19,537 nt of DNA from contig JAQGKC010000488.1 in NCBI GenBank assembly GCA_028290305.1, positions 1-19,537 on the forward strand, written 5' to 3'. This document shows positions 6,406 to 13,152 of this stretch, in pieces. Each line of letters opens with the position of its first letter. Positions within the stretch are counted from its first letter, which is position 1. The position numbers and the translations under genes were made by a program. This DNA is from Bradyrhizobium sp. (GTDB lineage Bacteria; Pseudomonadota; Alphaproteobacteria; Rhizobiales; Xanthobacteraceae). The notes beneath the pieces were generated by a model. The model ran no database searches. It worked only from the letters and a program-made list of their open reading frames with translations, and had not been told where the DNA came from.

Positions 6406-6531
6406 GTATTGAATTTACCTCTTAATTTAGAATTTACGGTGACGTGCTTTTCTCGATTCCACGCCTGCGCGCCCGTGCGACAATGCCTGCACGCATCCGA
6501 CCGTTCGCAACAAACAGCGGAATCGCGTGCA

Positions 6532-7695
6532 ATGAAACTGGCCGACCGGATTCAGGATTTTCTGCAGCGCCTGCCGCCGCTGACACGCAGCCGCCTTCTG
6601 ACTGAGCTTGAACGGTTGGAAGTCTGTGGCGCGGAAATGCCTGGCGCAACGGCCGTTCTGGAAAAATTGCGCGCGGAATTTCGCAAGGATGGGCAGATGC
6701 GCAAGCGCGTACTCGATCCCTCGAGTTATTTTTTCGCGCCGTTGGAACCGCTGCTCGTCGACGGCGCTCCCGAGCATGCCAATTCCGGCCTGATACTGCG
6801 CGGCTCATTGTCTGCCATCTGGGAATGGATCAGCCGGGACCTGTTGCCGACAATGGCGCGCGACTATGTCGCCGGCATGAACGAATTGATCGCCGCCAAC
6901 AATCAGCGGGAAGCGAGGCAGGCTGCCGCCGCGTTTCAGACCAAGGTCGCCAAATATCTCGAGAGCACGCTAGGCTCGCCGGATGGCGCCGATCAAACCC
7001 GCATCAAGCTTGCGGTCTATACGGCTTCGCGCGCGGCCTATAGCGACCTGACCAGGATGCTATGCGTGCTGCGCGCACGCGATGCCCTGGCGAAATTCAA
7101 CGATGCGCTGCCGGCCACGATCGCCAAATTCGATGATGTCCGGCGCGCCGAGGTAACGGAGTTGCTGAATGCGTTTGGGAAAACCCACGCTGAAGCTCTC
7201 CCCTTCGCGCTGGCGTTGGCGGCCAAGCGACTTAGAACTTCCTGGCAATTGATCAACCTCGCCACCAAGGCTGCGGCCAGCAAGAACGCCGCGGACATTG
7301 CCGCCACGCCCTATGCGATCACGGTCTCGATGGTGCTGGACCGGCTGGACGACAAGCGGTCGGCGTTGCGCGTTGCCCTGAAAAATAACCGGGTCCTGGT
7401 CGCCAAGGACATCCTGATCGATATTTACGACACCGAATACGCCTTGCGGGATTGTATCGATCGGCTCGACGAAACCGACTGGGGACAGCGGCTCAACAAT
7501 CTGATGAACGCAATCGCCATCCTGGTGGAGACCGAGGTGAGCCGTTTCCCGGATAATATCGGCCATGTGCTGGGATCGCGCCGCCTGCGCGGTCATCATT
7601 CCTGGGCCGGCCGCCTGAGCGATCTGGCGTGGAAGGGGCGCGATGCCGTGCGCGATGGGGCAACTTTTTGCAAGAACCTGGTCGGGCCGGCCTGA
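6532..7695 (+). CDS. Unknown alpha-helical protein (387 aa)
   Basis: The product starts MKLADRIQDFLQRLPPLTRS and appears to be almost wholly alpha-helical, with no signal peptide, clear membrane span or catalytic motif. Ala-rich helices dominate the middle (EARQAAAAFQTKVAKYL, LAAKRLRTSWQLINLATKAAA). The C-terminal part has ILIDIYDTEYALRDCIDRL and a basic end. I start it at ATG 6532; the in-frame extension to a TTG at 6409 reads through operator-like DNA and has no domain character. I do not recognise a family; it looks like a conserved cytoplasmic protein of rhizobia of unknown role. It is divergent from the LuxR-type regulator and shares its palindrome-bearing promoter region, so control by that regulator is plausible. 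Confidence 0.75.
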   Translation: MKLADRIQDFLQRLPPLTRSRLLTELERLEVCGAEMPGATAVLEKLRAEFRKDGQMRKRVLDPSSYFFAPLEPLLVDGAPEHANSGLILRGSLSAIWEWISRDLLPTMARDYVAGMNELIAANNQREARQAAAAFQTKVAKYLESTLGSPDGADQTRIKLAVYTASRAAYSDLTRMLCVLRARDALAKFNDALPATIAKFDDVRRAEVTELLNAFGKTHAEALPFALALAAKRLRTSWQLINLATKAAASKNAADIAATPYAITVSMVLDRLDDKRSALRVALKNNRVLVAKDILIDIYDTEYALRDCIDRLDETDWGQRLNNLMNAIAILVETEVSRFPDNIGHVLGSRRLRGHHSWAGRLSDLAWKGRDAVRDGATFCKNLVGPA

Positions 7696-7740
7696 GAAGG
7701 CTCGCGCCCGGAAAAGTGCCTGACGATCATCATCCGGCTG

Positions 7741-7841
7741 GAGCTTTTTCCGTTCCGATTGAATCGGAACGGAGGCTCTAGTTTTTATTTTGACGCGTTT
7801 TCTTCACGCGAACCGGTATCCACTTCGCTGGAAAACGCTCT
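7741..7841. repeat. Intergenic palindromic repeat of the Bradyrhizobium/Rhodopseudomonas type
   Basis: This non-coding element has two nested inverted repeats. The first has 11-bp perfect arms, CCGTTCCGATT (7750-7760) and AATCGGAACGG (7762-7772). The second has arms GCGTTTTC (7795-7802) and GAAAACGC (7831-7838), enclosing CGAACCGGTATCCACTTCGC. I recognise this last segment as part of a very common dispersed intergenic repeat in Bradyrhizobium and related genera. It lies between two rightward genes. The copy cannot be compared with others inside this window. Confidence 0.7.
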
Positions 7842-7960
7842 AATCCGCCGAAAGTCTACCCGCCGTCCTCGGCACCTTCCGGAACCCTTATTGCATCCGC
7901 GAGTTCCTTCGGAAAGCACCGCTTCTGACTCAAGCGGCGGTTGTTGCGGAGGAAACATCG

Positions 7961-9292
7961 ATGGCAACACTGGATGTCAACGTCACTCCCCTCACCCCAT
8001 CCGAACATCAGGTTCAGCTTCGCCGGGCCGTCATCGCGTCCACCGTCGGAACCGCGATCGAATGGTACGACTTTTTCCTCTACAGCACCGTCACCGGCCT
8101 CGTCTTCGCCAAGCTGTTTTTTCCGCACTCGGATCCCTGGGTTGGGACGCTCGAAGCTTTTGCCATCTACTCCGTCGGCTTTATCGCGCGCCCGATCGGA
8201 GCCGCTATTTTCGGGCATTACGGCGACCGCATCGGCCGCAAGTCGACCTTGATCGCCACGCTGCTGCTGATGGGACTGGCCACGGCAGCGGTCGCGCTGG
8301 TGCCGACCTATGAGAGCATCGGTATCTGGGGCGCGGTAATCCTCACCGTCTTGCGATTCATCCAGGGCGTCGGCGTCGGCGGCGAATGGGGCGGCTCGGT
8401 GCTGATGTCGATGGAATGGGCGCGCAACGACCGGTCGCGCGGTTTCATCGCCTCCTGGCCGCAATTTGGTGTTCCCTGCGGGCTCTTCCTGGCCAATCTC
8501 GCCGTGCTCGCCTTCAGCCAGATGTCCGGCGAGCAATTCCTCGCCTGGGGCTGGCGTATCCCATTTGCGCTGAGCATCGTGCTGGTCGGCGTCGGCCTCT
8601 ACATCCGGCTCGGCATTCTGGAGACGCCGGTGTTTGCCAAGCTGGTCGCCGAGCGCAAGGTCGAGCGCACCCCGATGCTGACGGTGATCCAACAGTACCC
8701 AAAGGAAATCCTGCTCTCGGCATTTGCGCGCATGGCCGAACAGGCGCCGTTCTACATCTTCACGGCTTTCGTCTTTTCCTACGGCACCGGCACGCTGCAG
8801 GTTTCCCGTGACTTCCTGCTTACGGCCGTGCTTGCGGCCTCGGTGCTGTCGTTCGTCTCGATTCCATTGTTCGGCCATCTGTCCGACCAGATCGGGCGCA
8901 AGAACATGTACATGATTGGCGCGGTGGCGACCGGCGTGTTTGGCTTCATCTATTTTGCGATGCTGAACACCGGCTCGAAACCAATCATCTTTCTTGCGAT
9001 CATCCTGTCGCTGATCCCGCACGACATGCTGTACGGTCCGCAAGCCGCGCTGATCGCCGAGAGCTTTACCGGCCGGCTCCGTTACAGCGGCTCCTCGCTC
9101 GGCTACCAGCTTGCATCCATTATCGCGGGCGGTCCGGCGCCGCTGATCGCCGCATGGCTGTTCGGCACCTATCACACGTCCTATGCGATCGCGATCTATA
9201 TCGCGATTTGCGCCGTGATCACGCTGGCCGCGACAGCGCTGATGACCGACTACACCGGCAGGGACATCTCCGGGGAATATCAATCCCGCTGA
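7961..9292 (+). CDS. MFS transporter of the metabolite:H+ symporter (MHS) type
   Basis: This 443-residue inner-membrane protein has about 12 predicted transmembrane segments, the usual length for the MHS family (ShiA, KgtP, ProP relatives), which imports organic acids, shikimate, proline/betaine or similar solutes with protons. The first membrane segment carries the family signature GTAIEWYDFFLYS. The loop 2-3 motif is GHYGDRIGRKSTL and its second-half copy is GHLSDQIGRKNMY, with RFIQGVGVGGEWGG in helix 4. ATG 7961 has GGAGG 7 nt upstream. It stands alone after the repeat element. The substrate cannot be told from sequence. A small exported protein follows about 105 bp downstream on the same strand and may be cotranscribed. 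Confidence 0.92.
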   Translation: MATLDVNVTPLTPSEHQVQLRRAVIASTVGTAIEWYDFFLYSTVTGLVFAKLFFPHSDPWVGTLEAFAIYSVGFIARPIGAAIFGHYGDRIGRKSTLIATLLLMGLATAAVALVPTYESIGIWGAVILTVLRFIQGVGVGGEWGGSVLMSMEWARNDRSRGFIASWPQFGVPCGLFLANLAVLAFSQMSGEQFLAWGWRIPFALSIVLVGVGLYIRLGILETPVFAKLVAERKVERTPMLTVIQQYPKEILLSAFARMAEQAPFYIFTAFVFSYGTGTLQVSRDFLLTAVLAASVLSFVSIPLFGHLSDQIGRKNMYMIGAVATGVFGFIYFAMLNTGSKPIIFLAIILSLIPHDMLYGPQAALIAESFTGRLRYSGSSLGYQLASIIAGGPAPLIAAWLFGTYHTSYAIAIYIAICAVITLAATALMTDYTGRDISGEYQSR

Positions 9293-9398
9293 TACCAAGG
9301 CTTGCGCCGGAAGCATTTTGCGAAACGCGGCAGTCTGCGATGATCGCGTTCACAATCATCCGCAAGTGATCGGACATTTTCAAAAACAGGAGATGAAG

Positions 9399-9821
9399 AT
9401 GGAGCGAAGGATCGGGTCGCTGATAGCGGCGGCCGCGCTGGCCGGCGTTTTGACGTTCAACGCGAGCGCCTGGGGGCAGACGGCCGCGGCACCGACGGAA
9501 AACGCGGCGCCGACATCCGACAACGCCGTCATGCTCACGATATTTCTAAGACACGACCAGTCACGCCCTTTGGGCGAACTCAATGCGCAGCTCGAGAAGC
9601 AGGGGTTTTATAAAGCCTTTCCGCCGCCCGGCGTCGAAGTCGTCAGCTGGTACATTATGATGGGGATCGGCCAGGTCGTCACACTGCGGCTTCCCGCCTC
9701 CCGGCTGCGCGAGGTCAATCGCATCTTCGAGACCACCGCGTGGGGCGCCTATCACACCGAATTCTATCCGACCTACGACTACAAGGCGATCGGCGTCGGG
9801 CAACACGACAAGGCGCAATAG
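9399..9821 (+). CDS. Small exported protein of unknown function (140 aa)
   Basis: The start is set at ATG 9399 because AGGAG (9388-9392) is 6 nt away; the ATG at 9393 abuts the ribosome-binding site. Residues 1-27 form a signal peptide (MERRIGSLIAAAALAGVLTF, then NASAWGQ). An Ala/Thr/Pro-rich stretch follows, then a compact domain with LTIFLRHDQSRPLGELNAQL, EVVSWYIMMGIGQVVTLRLP and RLREVNRIFETTAWG, ending with a Tyr-rich FYPTYDYK. The protein is probably periplasmic. No catalytic motif or family is recognised; similar small exported proteins exist in Bradyrhizobium as far as I recall. It follows the MFS gene in the same direction and is closed by the hairpin at 9848-9876. Confidence 0.72.
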   Translation: MERRIGSLIAAAALAGVLTFNASAWGQTAAAPTENAAPTSDNAVMLTIFLRHDQSRPLGELNAQLEKQGFYKAFPPPGVEVVSWYIMMGIGQVVTLRLPASRLREVNRIFETTAWGAYHTEFYPTYDYKAIGVGQHDKAQ

Positions 9822-9847
9822 GCCTTTGCATCGTTGACGAACAACGC

Positions 9848-9876
9848 AAAAAGCCCGCCGGATGCCGGCGGGCTTT
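9848..9876. terminator. Bidirectional hairpin terminator between convergent genes
   Basis: A 9-bp GC stem (GCCCGCCGG / CCGGCGGGC, loop ATG) is flanked by five A residues on the left and TTT on the right. Read leftward it ends in TTTTT and should terminate the cold-shock gene; read rightward its T-run is short. Confidence 0.82.
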
Positions 9877-9948
9877 GATCTTATGTCGCCAATGCGTGGG
9901 CAGCCCAGAGATCCCGGTACATCCGCGGAAATCTCACATCGGCTTGCG

Positions 9949-10158
9949 TCAGACGGCGCGAAGGTTTTCCGCGCTGGTCTTGCCGCGCATGCTGTCGACC
10001 TTCGATTCGAATGAAAGCTTCTGGCCTTCATTGAGCGAACCCATGCCTGCACGCTCGACGGCGCTGATGTGCACGAACACGTCGTTGCCGCCGTCGTCCG
10101 GCTGAATGAAGCCGAAGCCCTTTGTTGCGTTGAACCACTTAACTGTTCCGGTTGTCAT
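9949..10158 (-). CDS. Cold-shock domain protein (CspA family)
   Basis: This 69-residue protein is a single cold-shock domain that binds single-stranded nucleic acid and acts as an RNA chaperone. The RNP1 motif is KGFGFIQPD (residues 13-21) and RNP2 is VFVHIS (residues 27-32), preceded by [11 protein letters not shown]. The length matches CspA. GGAGA lies 6 nt before the ATG. The leader contains a 7-bp hairpin (CGCACGA/TCGTGCG, 10195-10211), in keeping with the structured 5' UTRs of csp genes. A strong terminator lies about 70 nt after the stop. Genomes of this group have several csp paralogues, so I give no specific symbol. Whether it is cold-induced is not shown. Confidence 0.95.
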   Translation of the reverse strand: MTTGTVKWFNATKGFGFIQPDDGGNDVFVHISAVERAGMGSLNEGQKLSFESKVDSMRGKTSAENLRAV

Positions 10159-10554
10159 TTAACTTCTCCAAGATGCGCAAATGCGCGCCGTGCCCGCACG
10201 ACCTTCGTGCGAGCTTAAATCCGATTTCAGCGATGTCCTGGGGAGTAGAGCCGGTTCGGCGCGATCAACAAGGCAAATCGATTATTCGAATGGGTGGCGT
10301 TTACGCTGTTGCCGGTGAAATAGCAAGTGACAAGGAATTCACGCGATGAGCGATAATTGGCCATCACCCGAATTTGCTGGCGTTGTGCGGTTAGTGCCAC
10401 GATCCGAATTATTTTACATGAAGAATTTCCGAAAATTTTAGTCTTGCTGCGCGGTTTAACGTTACTCGAATAATTCAATTCTGCGCGCCCGATATCTCCT
10501 TATTTGAAACCATGCGTGCCGCTATGACCGCCGGCATCAGCAGGAGATAAGCGA
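10159..10554. other. Divergent promoter region between the cold-shock gene and the EAL gene
   Basis: No gene is supported. The left part is the likely cold-shock leader with the hairpin at 10195-10211. The right part (about 10380-10500) is AT-rich for this genome and probably carries the promoters. The EAL gene has AGGAG about 8 nt before its ATG. No recognised operator is seen. Confidence 0.5.
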
Positions 10555-11769
10555 ATGACGCATCAGATGTTCGAGGACAATCTAGCGAGATGCACGACCT
10601 TTGGGCGCCGGAAGGTGACGCCTCGGGCCTGCGTTGCGGACAGCAAGAAACACCTTCGGGCATTCCTCACCGACATACTTGAAGATCTCGGCTTCGTAAC
10701 CAGCGACTGCGCGAAGGCCGATGAACTGGGCGTAATACTGCAGACCCAGCTGCCGGATCTCGTTGTCCTCGGACTGTCGGTCGATGGGATCGAGGCCGGC
10801 AAAATTCTTGAAGTCCTTGTGCGCCGGCAGTTCGGCGGCAAGGTTCTCGCCATCGGCGCCCGCGAGTCGATCATCGTCAAGGCGGTGCAGCAGGTTGGCG
10901 AGGAATACGGCCTCGCAATGCTGCCGCCGCTCACCACACCGTTCGCCGCCGGGACTTTGCGCGAGCGGGTTGCGACGCTTCTCCCGGAGGAACCGGCTCC
11001 CAGTCCCGCAGTGCACGTTTCCGAGGCGTTGCACGCCGGCTGGCTCGAATTATGGTATCAACAGAAGATCGATGCCCGCACCCTCGTTCGCTGCGGTGCC
11101 GAGGCGCTGGTGCGGATGCGGCATCCAACCTGGGGCGTGGTGCCGCCGGCCTATTTTATCCCGGAAGACGAGGATCCGCATTTCCAGTCTTTGTCGGAGT
11201 TCGTGATTGACCGCTCCACGGAGGATTGGCGCTATTTGCTCGAACAGCAAAGCGCGACCGATATCTCGATCAACCTGCCGGTCTCTTTTCTCAAAAACCG
11301 CCAGGCGGTGCGCGATCTCTGCCAGCGGACGCCGGCGCATCCGGCATTCGGGGGACTTCTCATCGAGATCAACAGCGCCGAGGTCATTCACAACCTGAAT
11401 CTGCTGGTCGATGTCGCAAAGGAGCTGCGCCTTCACAATATTGCGGTCTCGATCGACGATCTTGGCGCCGACTGGCCGGAACTGATGGGGCTCGACAGCT
11501 TCCCCTTCGCCGAACTCAAGGTCGATCGGCAATTCGTCACCGGCTGCGCCAGCGACCGGCTGAAACGGACGGTATGCCGTCGCATCATCGAACTCGCCAA
11601 GGGATACGGCGTCCGGGTCGTGGCCGAGGGAGTCGAGACCCGCGCCGATTTTGTCGCGGCAAATGAAATGGGTTTCGATTTGGTGCAGGGTTATCTGTTC
11701 GGCAAGCCGATGGGGCTCAAGAAATTCGCCCGCTCTACTCTGGCCCATCCAGTGCTTGTGTCGAGGTGA
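10555..11769 (+). CDS. Pseudo-receiver plus EAL-domain protein (c-di-GMP phosphodiesterase-like)
   Basis: The 404-residue protein has a receiver-like domain at about residues 24-143 and an EAL domain at about 155-395. The receiver lacks the Asp pair (ACVADSKKH) and the phospho-Asp (LVVLGLS), so it is unlikely to be phosphorylated. The EAL domain keeps the metal- and substrate-binding residues E183 (EALVR), N240, E271, D301-D302, K322, E358 (VAEGVE) and Q378 (QGYLFGKP). However, the loop-6 motif DDFGTGYSSL reads DDLGADWPEL, and the Glu that anchors this loop (second E of the ExxE motif, E268 in RocR) is Ser274. It may therefore be a weak phosphodiesterase or a c-di-GMP sensor. Cytoplasmic; no GGDEF domain is present. 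It probably affects motility or biofilm. Confidence 0.9.
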   Translation: MTHQMFEDNLARCTTFGRRKVTPRACVADSKKHLRAFLTDILEDLGFVTSDCAKADELGVILQTQLPDLVVLGLSVDGIEAGKILEVLVRRQFGGKVLAIGARESIIVKAVQQVGEEYGLAMLPPLTTPFAAGTLRERVATLLPEEPAPSPAVHVSEALHAGWLELWYQQKIDARTLVRCGAEALVRMRHPTWGVVPPAYFIPEDEDPHFQSLSEFVIDRSTEDWRYLLEQQSATDISINLPVSFLKNRQAVRDLCQRTPAHPAFGGLLIEINSAEVIHNLNLLVDVAKELRLHNIAVSIDDLGADWPELMGLDSFPFAELKVDRQFVTGCASDRLKRTVCRRIIELAKGYGVRVVAEGVETRADFVAANEMGFDLVQGYLFGKPMGLKKFARSTLAHPVLVSR

Positions 11770-11819
11770 GTGCGGATCAGCGGCGTGACGCGTTCCTGCG
11801 TCGCGCCTGCGCCGCCGGA

Positions 11820-12026
11820 TCAATCCAGCCGGCTGATCTGTTCCTCGGTCACCACGCGCTCGATATTCTCGGTCTTGCTCTTGATGCGGTAGCGCGGACG
11901 TCCGTCCGCCTCGATCGGCAGGCAGGTGACGATGGTGTAGACGCTTCGCTGCTTGATGCCGGCGCGACCCTGAGGCCCTTGCAGCTGGTGATGAACGTCG
12001 TCATTGATCGCGTAATTGTGGGCCAT
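11820..12026 (-). CDS. Small unknown protein (68 aa)
   Basis: The product begins MAHNYAINDDVHHQLQGPQG, is cytoplasmic and ends in ENIERVVTEEQISRLD. Its centre, YTIVTCLPIEADGRPRYRIKS, looks like a compact beta-sheet with a charged tail and reads as a conserved protein. I recall close relatives annotated only as hypothetical in Bradyrhizobium. I start at ATG 12026; a longer frame from 12083 adds about 19 residues without homology character. It converges on the EAL gene with 50 bp between stops and no obvious terminator. A half-copy of the recurring TACGG-type motif lies about 70 bp upstream (12096-12108). No function can be given. Confidence 0.7.
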   Translation of the reverse strand: MAHNYAINDDVHHQLQGPQGRAGIKQRSVYTIVTCLPIEADGRPRYRIKSKTENIERVVTEEQISRLD

Positions 12027-12095
12027 CGCTCGTCTTTCCGTTGAAGTGGGGCTTTTAGTCGCAACGGCCCTGTAGCGCAACATATCTCATTGGTT

Positions 12096-12108
12096 AAATA
12101 CGGAGGAT
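12096..12108. promoter_or_regulatory. Half-site resembling the cheA upstream palindrome (AAATACGGAGGAT)
   Basis: TAAATACGGAGGA at 12095-12107 is identical over 13 bases to the right arm of the site upstream of cheA (802-814), but the left arm is absent. It lies upstream of the 68-residue gene. This may be coincidence. Confidence 0.2.
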
Positions 12109-12320
12109 CAAGCCGCGATTGCTTAATATCGCCCGTAACTTGCGCGCGGTCTGAAGTGTATGTGCTATTTTTTTGTGCAACCGGCGTTGGGGTAGATTGG
12201 TGCGTCTCGGTGCCAATTTTCGGGGGTGGCTGTGCTGCACTGCGAAGATGCGGCGCCAAGGCCGCGACGCCGGGGGGCTCCCTGCCGCTCATTCATCTCG
12301 TGGAAACGCGGTTAGCGGTG

Positions 12321-13037
12321 TTATCGCCCGCTGGGGAGCTTGGCGCGACACCCTCTCAAAAATAGCGCCGCGCAGGTGCGCGCCCGCGCTTCGATCTGCG
12401 AACGCGACGGGAGAGGCTCGCCACCGTAGATCGCAGCGCGCCGCGGTGCGGACGCGACCATGCCAAGCAGCATTCCGGCGGCCTCGTCGATGTCATCGAG
12501 CTCGATCAACCCACGCTTGTGCTGCACCCGCAGCCAATCCGCCAGCGCTTTCAGCGTGCCTTGAATGCCGTTTCTGTAGAACATTCCGGCGATGTCGGAA
12601 AACTTGCCAGCCTCTTGCAGCACCATGCGCTGAAGCGCGATGACCTCGTCATCGAGTGCGAGATCCGCGCACGCCATCAGCGCCGTATAAAGTGCTTCTT
12701 CAATCTCGGCATGGTCGGCGGCGTGCAGGTTGACGTTGGAAAGAAAGCGATCGAGCCGGTCCGATACCGTGCCCTCGAACAGCGACGCTTTATTGGGGAT
12801 CAGACGATACAGTGTTTTGGTGGAGATCCCCGCCCGGCGGGCCACTGTCTCCATGCTGGTCGCGGCATAGCCGCTGCCGGCGAACTCACGCCGCGCCGCC
12901 TCATAGATGATCTGGCGGGTCTCGTCGTCGGGGCGAATTTGCGGCCGGCCCCGGCAGCGCCGGTCTTCGGCCGGTTCTTGGGCCGGTTCTCGGGCGGGTT
13001 CTTGGGCGGGTTCTTGGGTGGTGTCGATTTCAGCCAT
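12321..13037 (-). CDS. TetR/AcrR-family repressor of the adjacent efflux genes
   Basis: This 238-residue regulator is divergent from the efflux pair. The N-terminal 25 residues are a low-complexity QEPA/REPA tandem repeat. The HTH follows at about residues 38-85 (IIYEAARREFAGSGYAATSM, ETVARRAGISTKTLYRLIPNK), the TetR signature. The C-terminal ligand-binding part (about 95-238) is helical and resembles the AcrR-type C domain (YRNGIQGTLKALADWLRVQ). It probably binds the palindrome CTGTCA-N6-TGACAG at 13053-13070 and is released by a pump substrate. The start ATG has no clear ribosome-binding site, and a TTGACT-type -35 would place transcription start very near the ATG, so the mRNA may be nearly leaderless. 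The inducer is unknown. Confidence 0.9.
   Translation of the reverse strand: MAEIDTTQEPAQEPAREPAQEPAEDRRCRGRPQIRPDDETRQIIYEAARREFAGSGYAATSMETVARRAGISTKTLYRLIPNKASLFEGTVSDRLDRFLSNVNLHAADHAEIEEALYTALMACADLALDDEVIALQRMVLQEAGKFSDIAGMFYRNGIQGTLKALADWLRVQHKRGLIELDDIDEAAGMLLGMVASAPRRAAIYGGEPLPSRSQIEARARTCAALFLRGCRAKLPSGR
12973..13020. repeat. 12-bp tandem repeat inside the TetR N-terminus
   Basis: Four units of GGTTCTTGGGC(C/G) with minor changes (one has TCTCGG, one ends TG), plus a degenerate fifth at 12961-12972, encode the QEPA repeats. The unit length of four codons means copy-number change would keep the reading frame. Confidence 0.85.
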
Positions 13038-13052
13038 GCTTTTACATGATGC

Positions 13053-13070
13053 CTGTCATTCCATTGACAG
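13053..13070. promoter_or_regulatory. Candidate TetR operator (CTGTCA-N6-TGACAG)
   Basis: The arms are perfect 6-bp inverted repeats in the 115-bp divergent region between the tetR-type gene and emrA-type gene. It overlaps the -35 element below. Position and symmetry support repressor binding that covers both promoters. Confidence 0.65.
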
Positions 13071-13091
13071 TCAAAATGTAGGTTCTATTTT
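13064..13091 (+). promoter_or_regulatory. Candidate sigma70 promoter for the efflux operon
   Basis: A consensus -35 TTGACA (13064-13069) is followed after 16 bp by TATTTT (13086-13091). The -35 lies within the right arm of the candidate operator, so repressor binding would block polymerase. The -10 is only a fair match. Confidence 0.5.
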
Positions 13092-13152
13092 GGAAAATAT
13101 CAAGTTTCCTAATTCGGCCGGCACCTCGCGAAGGCCATCAGGAGCATGCGTC

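Noticed and set aside
7856..9316. Very long minus-strand open frame (486 codons) opposite the MFS transporter
   Set aside because: It is the antisense shadow of a strongly supported transporter gene, with Arg/Gln/Asp/His-rich composition and no domain, as is usual for high-GC genomes.
11050..11823. 257-codon frame antisense to the EAL gene
   Set aside because: It is a codon-bias shadow; the opposite strand has a complete EAL domain with catalytic residues.
12090..12365. 91-codon plus-strand frame downstream of the TetR gene
   Set aside because: No ribosome-binding site or domain is seen, and it overlaps the end of the TetR gene.
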